Assembly (NCBI GenBank): GCA_024762475.1
Contig: JANTHJ010000002.1
Span: 1-64,000, forward strand
Direction: 5' to 3'
Source: Chromatiales bacterium
Lineage (GTDB): Bacteria > Pseudomonadota > Gammaproteobacteria > Chromatiales > Chromatiaceae
Length of the DNA stretch: 64,000 bases
Below the pieces are notes generated by a model, which ran no database searches, was not told where the DNA came from, and saw only the letters and a program-made list of their open reading frames with translations. Below are positions 44,464-55,583 of this stretch, one piece after another (within the stretch, counting starts at the first letter, position 1; every line of letters starts with the position of its first letter). The translations under genes were made by a program, and so were the position numbers.

Positions 44464-44649
44464 ATGGCCGATATCCTACCTTTCAAACGACCAAAGGCGA
44501 GCGAGCGCCGCCAGGGGAATACGCTCTGTCGCCATAACCATCACAAATGGGTGGTAGATCAAGCGCAGGTGTTCGACAGCAAGCAGGGCCGGCTGGTGAC
44601 CCGTTATCGTTGCGCCCGCTGCGGCAAGATCAGGATCGAGGCCCACTGA
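44464..44649 (+). CDS. 61-aa putative zinc-ribbon microprotein
   Basis: CRHNHHKWVV...YRCARCGKIRIEAH; divergent from the preceding gene. Confidence 0.65.
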   Translation: MADILPFKRPKASERRQGNTLCRHNHHKWVVDQAQVFDSKQGRLVTRYRCARCGKIRIEAH

Positions 44650-44734
44650 CGGCCGTTCTCCATGTCGCTTGGACAGGCTGCGGTGGTTCAAGCAAAATGC
44701 GCGGCCAATTCAACCCAGCCGCCAAAAAAATCCC

Positions 44735-45718
44735 ATGCTGCTATCAATCGGTGCCATCGTCCTCGGTTTCGCTATCCTTATCTGGGGTGCCGACCGCTTC
44801 GTGATCGGCGCCGCCGCGCTGGCCCGCAACCTCGGGGTCGATCCGCTACTGATCGGGCTCACGGTGGTGGGGCTCGGCACCTCTGCGCCCGAGATACTGG
44901 TCTCGACCATGGCAGCCCTCGGCGGCAATCCGGGCCTGGCGGTCGGCAACGCGGTCGGCTCAAACATCGCCAATATCGGGCTCATCCTCGGCGCCAGTGC
45001 GCTGGCGGCACCCCTGGTGGTGAAGTCGCACGTACTGTGGCGCGAGTTTCCACTGCTGATGGGCGTCTCCCTCGGCGTCTACCTGCTGCTCGCCGACGGG
45101 CGTCTCGATCAACTGGACGGCATCCTGATGGCAGTCGGCCTGATCGGCAGCATGGCCTGGATCGTCCACCTGGGCCGGCAACGGGCAACCGTTGAGCCGT
45201 TAGAGCAGGAATTCGCCGAGGAGATCCCCACCGGCATGCGCACCTCGGCCGCCATCGGCTGGACCCTCGGCGGCCTGGTGCTGCTGATCGTCAGCTCGCG
45301 CATCCTGGTCTGGGGCGCGGTCGACATCGCCACTGCCCTGGGGGTGAGCGACCTGGTGATCGGCCTGACCATCGTCGCCATCGGCACCAGCCTGCCCGAG
45401 TTGGCGGCCAGCATCGCCGCCACGCTCAAGGGCGAGGACGACCTGGCGGTGGGCAATATCGTGGGCTCCAATATCTTCAATATGCTGGCGGTGCTGTGCA
45501 TCCCTGGCCTGGTCGCTCCCGCGGACGTGAGCAGCGACGTCCTGGTTCGCGACATGCCGCTGATGCTGGCGCTCACCGCCGCACTGTTCTTCATGGGCAA
45601 AGGGGGCGCCGGGCATGGCACTATCAACCGCCTCGAAGGCAGCATCCTGCTCGCCACCTTCATCCTCTACCAGGGGTGGCTCTATATCACCGCCCAACCC
45701 CACCTGCCCGGAGCGTAG
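44735..45718 (+). CDS. Calcium/sodium antiporter (CaCA family, YrbG-like)
   Basis: Two repeats: GLGTSAPEILVSTMAALGGNPGLAVGNAVGSNIANIGLI and AIGTSLPELAASIAATLKGEDDLAVGNIVGSNIFNMLAV. Confidence 0.96.
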   Translation: MLLSIGAIVLGFAILIWGADRFVIGAAALARNLGVDPLLIGLTVVGLGTSAPEILVSTMAALGGNPGLAVGNAVGSNIANIGLILGASALAAPLVVKSHVLWREFPLLMGVSLGVYLLLADGRLDQLDGILMAVGLIGSMAWIVHLGRQRATVEPLEQEFAEEIPTGMRTSAAIGWTLGGLVLLIVSSRILVWGAVDIATALGVSDLVIGLTIVAIGTSLPELAASIAATLKGEDDLAVGNIVGSNIFNMLAVLCIPGLVAPADVSSDVLVRDMPLMLALTAALFFMGKGGAGHGTINRLEGSILLATFILYQGWLYITAQPHLPGA

Positions 45719-45721
45719 ATC

Positions 45722-46699
45722 ATGATCAACGACAGCGAGCGCATGATCGAACTGGGTCGCGAGGTGGTGGATATCGAGAGCGCCGCGGTAAACGCCTTGC
45801 GCGAGCGCATCGACCCAGACTTCGCGCGGGCCTGCGTGCTGATGATGCACTGCGAGGGCCGGGTGGTGGTCACGGGTATGGGCAAGTCCGGCCACATCGG
45901 CAGCAAGATCGCGGCAACGCTCGCCAGCACCGGCACCCCCGCCTTCTTCGTGCATCCGGGCGAGGCGAGTCATGGCGACCTGGGCATGATCACCCCGGGC
46001 GATGTGGTGCTGGCGCTTTCCAACTCCGGCGAGACCGGCGAGGTCCTGACCATCCTGCCGCTGCTCAAGCGCATGAAGGTGCCCCTGATCGCCCTCACCG
46101 GCAATCCGGCCTCCACCCTGGCGCGCGAGGCCGAGGTGCATATCGATGTCGGCGTGGACAAGGAGGCCTGCCCCCTGGACCTGGCGCCCACCGCCAGCAC
46201 CACCGCTGCGCTGGTGATGGGGGATGCCCTGGCTATTGCGCTGCTGCAGGCGCGGGGCTTCACCCATGAAGACTTCGCCCTGTCCCACCCCGGGGGCAGC
46301 CTGGGCAAGCGCCTGCTGCTGCGGGTGCGTGACCTGATGCACAGCGGCGATCGCCTGCCGGTGGTCCATGAAGACGACCCGTTGCGCGAGGCACTGATCG
46401 AGATGACCGCCAAGGGTCTGGGCATGACCGCAGTGCTCGACAGCGACGATCGACTGACCGGCGTATTCACCGATGGCGACCTGCGGCGTTGTTTCGATGC
46501 CCGCCAGGACCTGCACGATGCCCGCGTGGGTGCCGTCATGACCCCCGGCGGGGTGCGTATCGAGGCCGACCGCCTGGCCGCCGAGGCACTGCGCCTGATG
46601 GAAGAGCGCAAGATCAACGCGCTGCTGGTGGTGGACGCGGCTGGCGACCTGGTCGGTGCGCTGAACATGCACGACCTGCTGCGCGCCGGCGTAGTCTGA
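45722..46699 (+). CDS. kdsD: Arabinose-5-phosphate isomerase
   Basis: SIS domain VTGMGKSGHIGSKIAATLASTGTPAFFVHPGEASHGDLG plus CBS repeats. Confidence 0.97.
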   Translation: MINDSERMIELGREVVDIESAAVNALRERIDPDFARACVLMMHCEGRVVVTGMGKSGHIGSKIAATLASTGTPAFFVHPGEASHGDLGMITPGDVVLALSNSGETGEVLTILPLLKRMKVPLIALTGNPASTLAREAEVHIDVGVDKEACPLDLAPTASTTAALVMGDALAIALLQARGFTHEDFALSHPGGSLGKRLLLRVRDLMHSGDRLPVVHEDDPLREALIEMTAKGLGMTAVLDSDDRLTGVFTDGDLRRCFDARQDLHDARVGAVMTPGGVRIEADRLAAEALRLMEERKINALLVVDAAGDLVGALNMHDLLRAGVV

Positions 46700-46739
46700 G
46701 TCAGAATGGCCCGGATCGTGACACAGGAGTATTGAAGCC

Positions 46740-47264
46740 ATGCAGGACATTCGCGCCAGAGCCAGCCAGATCGAACTGGTGATCTTCGACGTCGACGGGG
46801 TGTTGACCGACGGCAGCCTGTTTCTCGGCGACGATGGTCAGGAATACAAGGCCTTCCACTCCAAGGACGGGCACGGCATGAAGATGCTGCAGGCCGCCGG
46901 CATCCACATCGCCATTATCACCGGCCGGACCTCCGAGGTGGTACGCATCCGCATGCAGAGCCTGGGCATCGAGCACGTCTACCAGGGCATCGAGAACAAG
47001 GCGGAAGCCTATGAGGCGCTCAAGCAGCGCCTCGGGCTGACCGACGACCAGATCGCTTATGTGGGCGACGATGTGGTGGACCTGCCGGTGATGACCCGGG
47101 TGGGACTGGCGATCTGCGTCGCCGACGGCCACGCCCTGGTGCGCCAGCATGCACACTGGACCACCAGCCACGCCGGCGGACGCGGTGCCGCGCGCGAGGT
47201 CTGCGAACTGCTGATGGACGCCCAGGACAAGCTCCAGTCCGCACTCGCCCACTATCTCTCCTGA
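46740..47264 (+). CDS. kdsC: Kdo-8-phosphate phosphatase
   Basis: VIFDVDGVLTDGSLFLGDDGQEYKAFHSKDGHGMK. Confidence 0.97.
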   Translation: MQDIRARASQIELVIFDVDGVLTDGSLFLGDDGQEYKAFHSKDGHGMKMLQAAGIHIAIITGRTSEVVRIRMQSLGIEHVYQGIENKAEAYEALKQRLGLTDDQIAYVGDDVVDLPVMTRVGLAICVADGHALVRQHAHWTTSHAGGRGAAREVCELLMDAQDKLQSALAHYLS

Positions 47265-47268
47265 ACGA

Positions 47269-47835
47269 GTGCGCCATCCCCTGTTCCTCTGGTCGCTGCT
47301 GCTCGTGCTCGCCGGGATTTCCTGGTGGCTGGCCGAACGCGAGTCTCCCCGCCGTGCCCAGGAAATCGTGCATGAGGGGCCTCGCGCAGTCGACTACTAT
47401 CTGCGCGATCTGCAGGCCACCACCATGACGCCCGCCGGCCTGCCGGCGCGCACCCTTGCGGCGGCCGAACTGCGCCACTATCCGGACGACGACACCACCG
47501 AGTTGCTGAAGCCCCGCTTGACCGTACACCAGCGGGAGGGGCCACCCTGGCAGGTGAACGCCAAGACCGGCTGGGTGTCGGCCGACGGCAGTCTGGTGCT
47601 GCTCAACGGCCCGGTGCATATCGAACGCGCGGCTGGTCCGGCCAACCGCCCGCTGCAGATCGACACCCGTAACCTGCGCGTACAGCCCCGGCAGGACTAT
47701 GCGGAAACCGACGAACGGGTTAGGGTACGCAGCCTGAAGGACCGGATCGACGCCACCGGCATGCAGGCCTGGCTGCGTCGCCCGGCCCGGATCAAGTTAC
47801 TCGCCGATGTAAAGGGATACTATGCGCCGCCTTGA
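47269..47835 (+). CDS. lptC: LPS export protein LptC
   Basis: Position between kdsC and lptA; YYLRDLQATTMTPAGLPARTLAAAELRHYPDDDTTEL. Confidence 0.92.
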   Translation: MRHPLFLWSLLLVLAGISWWLAERESPRRAQEIVHEGPRAVDYYLRDLQATTMTPAGLPARTLAAAELRHYPDDDTTELLKPRLTVHQREGPPWQVNAKTGWVSADGSLVLLNGPVHIERAAGPANRPLQIDTRNLRVQPRQDYAETDERVRVRSLKDRIDATGMQAWLRRPARIKLLADVKGYYAPP

Positions 47836-48307
47836 ATACCTGCTGATGGCCCTGCTGGTCCTCTCCAGTCCGATCGTCCTGGCCCTGAGCAGCGACAAGG
47901 ACCAGCCGGTGGAGCTAGCCGCCGACAGCGTCGACCTGGACGAGGCCAAGAAGGTTTCTGTGTACAAGGGTGACGTGGATCTACGCCAGGGCAGCATGCG
48001 CTTGCGTGCCGACCAGGTCACGGTCAAGCATCAGGGACGCAAGCCGGACAAGCTGATCGCGGTGGGACGCCCGGTACGCTTTGAGCAGAGCAGCGGCAAG
48101 GGCAAGGTGAAGGCCCGCGCCCGTCGTGCCGAATACGAGGTCAACAGCGAGGTGCTCACCCTGATCGGTGATGCGGTGCTGGTACAGAACGGCGACACCC
48201 TCAAGAGCGATCGCATCGTCTACGACCGGGTGCGGCACAAGGTGCGGGCCGGCGCCGCCGCCAAGGGCAAGAAAAGGGTGCGCATCACTATCCAGCCCGA
48301 CAAATAA
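47822..48307 (+). CDS. lptA: LPS transport periplasmic protein LptA
   Basis: [47 protein letters not shown]. Confidence 0.95.
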   Translation: MRRLEYLLMALLVLSSPIVLALSSDKDQPVELAADSVDLDEAKKVSVYKGDVDLRQGSMRLRADQVTVKHQGRKPDKLIAVGRPVRFEQSSGKGKVKARARRAEYEVNSEVLTLIGDAVLVQNGDTLKSDRIVYDRVRHKVRAGAAAKGKKRVRITIQPDK

Positions 48308-48311
48308 TTCC

Positions 48312-49037
<726 letters not shown>

Positions 49038-49151
49038 TTTCCGGGCCAGCGTCTACCCTCCCCCTGAGGAAGTCGCAGTCTCGGGCGCTGCAGGGCCCCG
49101 GATTCTTCGACATCGATATCAACGAACGACAACAATCACAGGGAAGGAATC

Positions 49152-49514
49152 ATGCCCGCAACACTCTACGAACGCCTCGGCGAAGAGGCCGGAATCACCA
49201 GGCTGGTGGACGACGCGGTGGATGCGCACCTGAACAACCCCACCGTCAAGACGCGTTTCGAGAACACCGAGGATATCGAGCATGCCAAACGCATGTCGGT
49301 AGAGTTCTTCTGCGCCGGCTCCGGGGGGCCGCAGGCCTACTCCGGGCGCGACCTGCTGACCGCGCACCGCGGCATGAACATCTCCGAGGAGGAATTCATC
49401 GCGGTGGTGGACGATATTCTCGGCGCCATGGATAAGAACGGCCTCGACGACGAAGTGAAAAAAGAGGTGCTGGCCGTTCTGTACTCGCTCAAGGGGGACG
49501 TGATCCGCGTGTGA
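49152..49514 (+). CDS. Group 1 truncated hemoglobin
   Basis: LYERLGEEAGITRLVDDAVD...FFCAGSGGPQAYSGRDLLTAHRGMNISEEEF. Confidence 0.92.
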   Translation: MPATLYERLGEEAGITRLVDDAVDAHLNNPTVKTRFENTEDIEHAKRMSVEFFCAGSGGPQAYSGRDLLTAHRGMNISEEEFIAVVDDILGAMDKNGLDDEVKKEVLAVLYSLKGDVIRV

Positions 49515-49764
49515 ACCGGCCCCTGCAGCCAGCCGGGGCGGCCGGTCGTCGCACCACTTTGAATCAACCCTTGCAGGACCGCACCAAGAATTACCGGATT
49601 GTTGCGCCATTTCCGCCCACCCTTTCCCCATCTGTGCCATATTGGTGCCTGACCGGGATCGAGATTCGCAAATTCGCCCTTGAGATAGCCGATCGCCGGG
49701 ACGGCACGGCTCTTGCTGAGCTGTTTGTATAGAGGTTCTGCGAAGTTATTTTGGAAAGACGCTC

Positions 49765-51204
49765 ATGAAGGCGGAAATCGGCGTCATCGGCCTGGGGGTG
49801 ATGGGGAGCAATATCGCCCTCAACATCGCCGACCACGGCTATCGGGTGGCGGTGTTCAACCATCGGGTAGAAAAGGTCCACCGCTTTCTGGGCGATGCCA
49901 CCGACACGCAGCACTTCATCGGCTGCGAAAGCTATGCCGAGCTGGCCGAGGCGCTGGCCGCGCCGCGCATCGTGCTGATGATGGTCACCGCCGGCTCGGT
50001 GGTGGACCTGGTGATCGAACAGATCCAGCCCCTCCTGCAACCAGGTGACATTCTCATCGATGGCGGCAATTCCTTCTATGAGGACACCGAGCGACGCCTG
50101 GCGACGCTGCGAGAACAGGGCATCCGCTACGTGGGAATGGGTATCTCCGGCGGCGAGGAGGGCGCCCGGCATGGTCCCTCCATCATGCCCGGGGGCGACC
50201 CGGAGGCCTGGCCGGTCATACGTGAGATCTTCCAGGCCATCGCCGCCCGCGCCGAGGACGGCGAACCCTGCTGCCGTTGGGTGGGCAGCGGCGGGGCCGG
50301 TCACTACGTCAAGATGGTGCACAACGGCATCGAATATGGCGATATGCAGCTGATCGCCGAGGCCTGGGACCTGATGCACCGCGGGCTGGGCGTCGCGATG
50401 GATCGGCTCGCCGAGATCTTCTCCCGCTGGAACGCGGGAGTGCTGTCCTCCTATCTGATCGAGATCACCGCTGAGATCCTGCGCATCCGCGACCCGGACG
50501 GCACCCCCCGGGTGCTCAACATCCTGGATGCCGCCGGCCAGAAGGGCACCGGCCGCTGGACCGTGATCGAGGCCCTGCAACTGGGCATTCCCCTGACGCT
50601 TATCGGCGAGGCGGTGTTCGCGCGCGCCCTGTCGGCGCGGCGCGACGAGCGCCTTCTCGCGGCAGAGCGCCTGGAGAGTGAACCGCCGCCTGCCTTCGGG
50701 GGCGACACCGACACTGCAGTGGCAGCCATCCACGATGCGCTATACGCGGCCAAGATCGTCTCCTATGCCCAGGGTTTCATGCAGATGCGGGAGGCCTCCC
50801 GGGCCCACGACTGGCAGCTGGCCTTTGGCGACATTGCCCTGTTGTGGCGGGCCGGTTGCATCATCCGCAGTCGCTTCCTGAACGACATCAAGGCCGCCTA
50901 CGACCGCGACCCGCAGCTGCGCAATCTGCTGCTGGACGAATTCTTCGCGCGCGCCCTGCACCAGGCGGATGCCGGCTGGCGGGAAACGGTGGGCATGGGA
51001 ATTCGACAGCAGATCCCCCTCCCCGCCACTGGCTCGGCCCTGGCGTTCTATGACGGCTATCGCTCGAAGCGTCTGCCCGCCAACCTCCTGCAGGCCCAGC
51101 GCGACTACTTCGGGGCCCACACCTATCGGCGCAGCGACCGGCCCGAGCTCAGCTTCCATACCCACTGGACTGGGGACGGGCACGAGGAAGCGGTGGATGA
51201 TTGA
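49765..51204 (+). CDS. gnd: 6-phosphogluconate dehydrogenase
   Basis: [50 protein letters not shown]. Confidence 0.98.
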   Translation: MKAEIGVIGLGVMGSNIALNIADHGYRVAVFNHRVEKVHRFLGDATDTQHFIGCESYAELAEALAAPRIVLMMVTAGSVVDLVIEQIQPLLQPGDILIDGGNSFYEDTERRLATLREQGIRYVGMGISGGEEGARHGPSIMPGGDPEAWPVIREIFQAIAARAEDGEPCCRWVGSGGAGHYVKMVHNGIEYGDMQLIAEAWDLMHRGLGVAMDRLAEIFSRWNAGVLSSYLIEITAEILRIRDPDGTPRVLNILDAAGQKGTGRWTVIEALQLGIPLTLIGEAVFARALSARRDERLLAAERLESEPPPAFGGDTDTAVAAIHDALYAAKIVSYAQGFMQMREASRAHDWQLAFGDIALLWRAGCIIRSRFLNDIKAAYDRDPQLRNLLLDEFFARALHQADAGWRETVGMGIRQQIPLPATGSALAFYDGYRSKRLPANLLQAQRDYFGAHTYRRSDRPELSFHTHWTGDGHEEAVDD

Positions 51205-52678
51205 GGACGCCACGCTGATCATCTTCGGTGCCACCGGCAACCTGGCGCAGGTCAAGTTGTTCCCCGCGCTCTATCGCCTGGAGGCCGCCGAATTGCTGCC
51301 CCCGGGCCTGCGCATCCTCTGTAATGGACGGTCCGAATACGACCAGGAGACCTGGCGGGAGCGCGTGGCGGCGGCGATCGACCGACACGGCCGTGCGCCC
51401 CGTGAGCCGCAGGTCTTCGCGCGCTTTGCCGCGCGCATGCACTACCTCCGGGGCGACTTGGCAGACACCACCACTTATCAAGCGCTGCGGGCGGAGGTGA
51501 ACAACGGGCGTCACTCCGCCAATCTCGCCTTCTATCTCGCCCTGCCGCCGCATGCCTATGGCGGGGTGATCGAGCAGCTGGACGCCTGCGGGCTACTGGC
51601 AGAATCCGATGGTCGCTGGCGCCGGGTGGTCATCGAGAAGCCCTTCGGTTCGGACCTGGAAAGTGCACAGAACCTGCAGCGCAGCATCGCCCGCCACCTG
51701 CGGGAACACCAGATCTACCGGATCGATCACTACATGGGCAAGGCCATGGTCCAGAACATCCTGGTCAGCCGCTTTGCCAACCTGCTGTTGGAGCCACTGT
51801 GGAACCGCAACTACATCGAACAGGTGCAGATCACCCGTACCGAGACGCTGGGCGTGGGCCGGCGCGCGGGCTTCTACGAGCAGACCGGGGCGCTGCGCGA
51901 CATGTTGCAGAGCCACCTGATGCAGCTGATGGCACTGATCGCGATGGAGCCGCCGGTCTCGATGCACAGCGAGGATCTGCGCGACGAGAAGGTCAAGGCG
52001 CTCAAATCGGTCCGCCCCATCCATGCCTCGGCGGTTCCCGCCGTCGCCTTTCGCGCCCAGTACGGGCCAGGAGAGACGGACGGTAAGCCCGTTCCGGGAT
52101 ATCTGGAGGAGCCGGGCGTGGATCCGCACAGCGTCACCGAGACCTATGCCGCGCTCAAGCTCTACGTGGACAACTGGCGCTGGCGAGGCGTGCCCTTCTA
52201 TCTGCGTACCGGCAAGCGCATGCCCGAGACGCTGAGCACCATCGCGATCAGCTTCCGCCAGCCACCCAAGCAATTCTTTCGCAGCGCGCATATCGAGCGG
52301 CCGCCGCCCAACTGGCTGATCATGAGCATGGCGCCGGAGGAGTCGCTGCGCATCGAGATTACAGTCAAGGAGCCGGGTATCACCATGGATACCCGGCAGA
52401 TCAGTCTGGACGCCCCTTTCCGTTGCGAGCACCACGAAAAGACAGGGGCCTACGAGGGCCTGCTGCTGGACGTGCTGGAGGGGGACAACTCGCTGTTTCT
52501 GCGCTACGACGAGGTCGAGTGGGCCTGGCGGGTAGTGGACCCGGTGCTGCGCGTCTGGGCCACCGAACGCGACTACATCGCCACCTATCCGGCCGGCAGC
52601 TGGGAGCCGGCCGAGGTCAACCGCATCTTCGACCGCCCCCATCATCACTGGCGCAACCAGCTGGACCCCGAATCATGA
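51197..52678 (+). CDS. zwf: Glucose-6-phosphate 1-dehydrogenase
   Basis: [43 protein letters not shown]. Confidence 0.98.
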   Translation: MIEDATLIIFGATGNLAQVKLFPALYRLEAAELLPPGLRILCNGRSEYDQETWRERVAAAIDRHGRAPREPQVFARFAARMHYLRGDLADTTTYQALRAEVNNGRHSANLAFYLALPPHAYGGVIEQLDACGLLAESDGRWRRVVIEKPFGSDLESAQNLQRSIARHLREHQIYRIDHYMGKAMVQNILVSRFANLLLEPLWNRNYIEQVQITRTETLGVGRRAGFYEQTGALRDMLQSHLMQLMALIAMEPPVSMHSEDLRDEKVKALKSVRPIHASAVPAVAFRAQYGPGETDGKPVPGYLEEPGVDPHSVTETYAALKLYVDNWRWRGVPFYLRTGKRMPETLSTIAISFRQPPKQFFRSAHIERPPPNWLIMSMAPEESLRIEITVKEPGITMDTRQISLDAPFRCEHHEKTGAYEGLLLDVLEGDNSLFLRYDEVEWAWRVVDPVLRVWATERDYIATYPAGSWEPAEVNRIFDRPHHHWRNQLDPES

Positions 52679-53343
52679 CCCGCTGGGTGCCCTTGCCGGA
52701 TGCCGCAGCCATCGCCCGCGAGGCCCGCTCTCGTATCCTGGAGGCAGCGGCCGACCGGTCGGATCCCCACCGGTCTTTTTCGCTGGTGCTGGCTGGCGGC
52801 ACTACCCCCCTGGCCACCTATCGCCTGCTGGCCGGCAACGGCATCGCACACCCGGACTGGCACCTGTATTACGGCGACGAGCGCTGCCTGGCGCCGGAAC
52901 ACCCCGAGCGCAACAGTCACATGGTCGAACAGACCGGCCTGCCCGACCTGGTGGGTGGACATCTACCGATACCGGCCGAACTGGGCGCGGAGACCGCGGC
53001 ACTGCGCTATACCGGGCTGATCATGCCGGCGTTGCCGTTCGACATGGTGCTGCTCGGCATGGGTGAGGATGGCCATACCGCGAGCCTGTTTCCAAGCCAG
53101 AGTTGGCCGGAGGCCCCAGTGATTCCGGTACACGATGCGCCCAAACCTCCACCGGAACGGGTCAGTCTCTCGCCGGCCACACTACAGGCCAGCCGCCGCA
53201 TGCTTATCCTGGTGAGTGGCGAGTCCAAGCGCCAGGCGCTACGTGCATGGCGCCGCGGCGCCGACCTGCCGGTGGCCCGGGTCGCGGCCTGTCCGCAGGC
53301 GGTGGTGCTGGTCGAAAGCGCCCTCCTGGAGGAGCCCGCATGA
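52675..53343 (+). CDS. pgl: 6-phosphogluconolactonase
   Basis: [48 protein letters not shown]. Confidence 0.97.
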   Translation: MTRWVPLPDAAAIAREARSRILEAAADRSDPHRSFSLVLAGGTTPLATYRLLAGNGIAHPDWHLYYGDERCLAPEHPERNSHMVEQTGLPDLVGGHLPIPAELGAETAALRYTGLIMPALPFDMVLLGMGEDGHTASLFPSQSWPEAPVIPVHDAPKPPPERVSLSPATLQASRRMLILVSGESKRQALRAWRRGADLPVARVAACPQAVVLVESALLEEPA

Positions 53344-54281
53344 TCGGCTTTGCGGCGGATATCGGCGGCACCTGGAGTCGCCTGGCCCTGCTCGGGATGT
53401 CCGGAAATGTCCAGGAGGGACGCTACTCCAACGCGGATTTTCCTGATCTCTATCAGGTCATTGCGCAATTCCTGCACGCACAGGGGGTGTCCGGTGACAG
53501 AATTGATGTCATGGTGCTCGCATTGCCCGGCCCGGTGGACGGGGATAGGGTCGCGCTCACCAATATCGACTGGGTTGTGGACCAGCAGGTACTGAGACAT
53601 TGCTATCCGCGGGCGCGGGTTCTGCTGGTAAACGACTTCCAGGCGGCCGCCGTGGGCGCAATCAACGCGGATGACGGCCGCTGGCTGAATCCGCACGCAG
53701 GACCGCCCGTCCCGGGGAACCCGGCCGTGGTGACGGGCGCCGGCACCGGCCTTGGCCTGGCCTGGTTCGCAGATCCGCAGCAGGAGACCCTGCCCCATGC
53801 CACCGAAGGAGGACATAGTGACTTCGCCGCCGTCGACGAGGAACAGCGCGGACTTTGGACCTGGCTGCGGCAGCGCCATGGCCACGTCTCCTGGGAACGG
53901 ATCCTCTCCGGCCCCGGCCTGGGTGATGTACACGCCTTTCTGGCGGGCCGGGGGGAGCATCCGCTCTCTGCGGCGCGGATACAGGAACTGGCGTCGTCCG
54001 GCGATACCCCGGCAGGTCGGGCGATCGAGCTGTTTCTGCGGATCTACGGCAACTGGGCCGGCAACCTGGCGCTCCTGTTTCGCCCCGCCGCGGGCATTCA
54101 CCTGTGCGGGGGCGTCACCGCACACCTGGCCGATTGGTTCGGCACGACCTTTCTCGACGCCTATCTGGCACGGGGCCGAATGCGCCAGGTAGCAGAGCAG
54201 ATACCATTGCGCCTGGTCGACCACCCGGACGTCGGCCTGTCAGGTGCCATCCGGATTGCGAGGAGTCTGGCAACGCCATGA
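53340..54281 (+). CDS. glk: Glucokinase
   Basis: GFAADIGGTWSRLALL; VVTGAGTGLGLAWF; EGGHSDFAAVDEEQ. Confidence 0.95.
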   Translation: MIGFAADIGGTWSRLALLGMSGNVQEGRYSNADFPDLYQVIAQFLHAQGVSGDRIDVMVLALPGPVDGDRVALTNIDWVVDQQVLRHCYPRARVLLVNDFQAAAVGAINADDGRWLNPHAGPPVPGNPAVVTGAGTGLGLAWFADPQQETLPHATEGGHSDFAAVDEEQRGLWTWLRQRHGHVSWERILSGPGLGDVHAFLAGRGEHPLSAARIQELASSGDTPAGRAIELFLRIYGNWAGNLALLFRPAAGIHLCGGVTAHLADWFGTTFLDAYLARGRMRQVAEQIPLRLVDHPDVGLSGAIRIARSLATP

Positions 54282-55576
54282 AAGATCCCGAACAACAGAA
54301 GACACTCTACAAATACTACGTGGAACCCCAGATCGTCAGCGACCTGACCCGCAAGACCCTGGTGCTGGTCCTGGCCGGGGGTGCCGGATCGCGCCTCAAG
54401 AATCTGACCAAGTGGCGCGCCAAGCCCGCGGTTCCCTATGGCGCCAAATACCGGATCATCGACTTCGCTCTGTCCAATTGCATCAATTCGGGCATGCGAC
54501 GCATTGGCGTGCTGACTCAGTACAAGTCGCATTCGCTGATCCGCCACCTGCAGCGTGCCTGGTCCTTCATGCGCCCGGAGATCGGCGAATTCGTCGAGAT
54601 CATCCCGGCCCAGCAGCGGTTGCGCCAGGAGTGGTACCAGGGCACGGCCGATGCCATCTACCAGAACATGGACATCATCTACCGGCACAATCCGGAATAT
54701 ATCCTGATCCTGGGCGGTGACCATATCTACACCATGGACTACAGCAAAATGCTGCGGCGTCATGTGGAGGCCGGCGCCGATATCACCGTTGGCTGCATCG
54801 AGGTGCCGCGCGAGGAGGCCAGCGCCTTTGGTGTAATGTCGGTGGACGAGAAACTGGAGATCACCCACTTCACCGAGAAACCGACAAACCCGGAGCCCAT
54901 GCCCGACAAGCCGCAGTATGCACTGGCCTCCATGGGGATCTATATCTTTTCCATGGGCTATCTCGCCGAGGCGCTGCTGCAGGATGCCGAGGATGAGACA
55001 TCCGAACACGATTTCGGCAAGAACATCATTCCTTCCGCCATTGAGAACGCCAAGGCGGTGGCTTACCCCTTCCTCGACGACAAAGGCGAGCCCGCCTATT
55101 GGCGCGACGTGGGCTCGCTCTATTCCTACTGGAAGGCCAATATAGAGCTGTGCGACATCGAGCCGGAACTCAACCTCTACCGGCGCGACTGGCCCATATG
55201 GACCTACCAGTCCCAGAGTCCCCCGGCCAAGTTCGCCTTCGACGACGAAGGCCGACGCGGCATGGCAGTGGACTCACTCACTGCCGGGGGCTGCATCATC
55301 TCGGGCGCCCTGGTGCGCCACTCGGTCATTGGTTTCAATACCACCATCGAGACCGGCAGCCGTATCGAGGACAGCGTGGTCCTGCCCAAGGTCAGCATTG
55401 GCAAGAACTGCACCATAAAACGGGCCATCATCGACAAGGGCACCCTGATCCCGGACGGATTCGAGGTGGGTATAGACCTCGAGAAGGACCGGCAGCGTTT
55501 CCTGGTCACCGAGGAAGGAATCGTCCTGGTGACCCCCGGACAGATGGGCCAACGCCTCCACTTCGAACGCGAATGA
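54278..55576 (+). CDS. glgC: Glucose-1-phosphate adenylyltransferase
   Basis: VLVLAGGAGSRLKNLTKWRAKPAVPYGAKYRIIDFALSNCINSG; WYQGTADAIYQN. Confidence 0.98.
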   Translation: MKDPEQQKTLYKYYVEPQIVSDLTRKTLVLVLAGGAGSRLKNLTKWRAKPAVPYGAKYRIIDFALSNCINSGMRRIGVLTQYKSHSLIRHLQRAWSFMRPEIGEFVEIIPAQQRLRQEWYQGTADAIYQNMDIIYRHNPEYILILGGDHIYTMDYSKMLRRHVEAGADITVGCIEVPREEASAFGVMSVDEKLEITHFTEKPTNPEPMPDKPQYALASMGIYIFSMGYLAEALLQDAEDETSEHDFGKNIIPSAIENAKAVAYPFLDDKGEPAYWRDVGSLYSYWKANIELCDIEPELNLYRRDWPIWTYQSQSPPAKFAFDDEGRRGMAVDSLTAGGCIISGALVRHSVIGFNTTIETGSRIEDSVVLPKVSIGKNCTIKRAIIDKGTLIPDGFEVGIDLEKDRQRFLVTEEGIVLVTPGQMGQRLHFERE

Positions 55577-55583
55577 TCATGCC

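Noticed and set aside
49635-49660. NtrC-like dyad (GTGCCATATTGGTGCC) upstream of gnd
   Set aside because: Only a partial match to the enhancer consensus and no convincing sigma54 promoter nearby.
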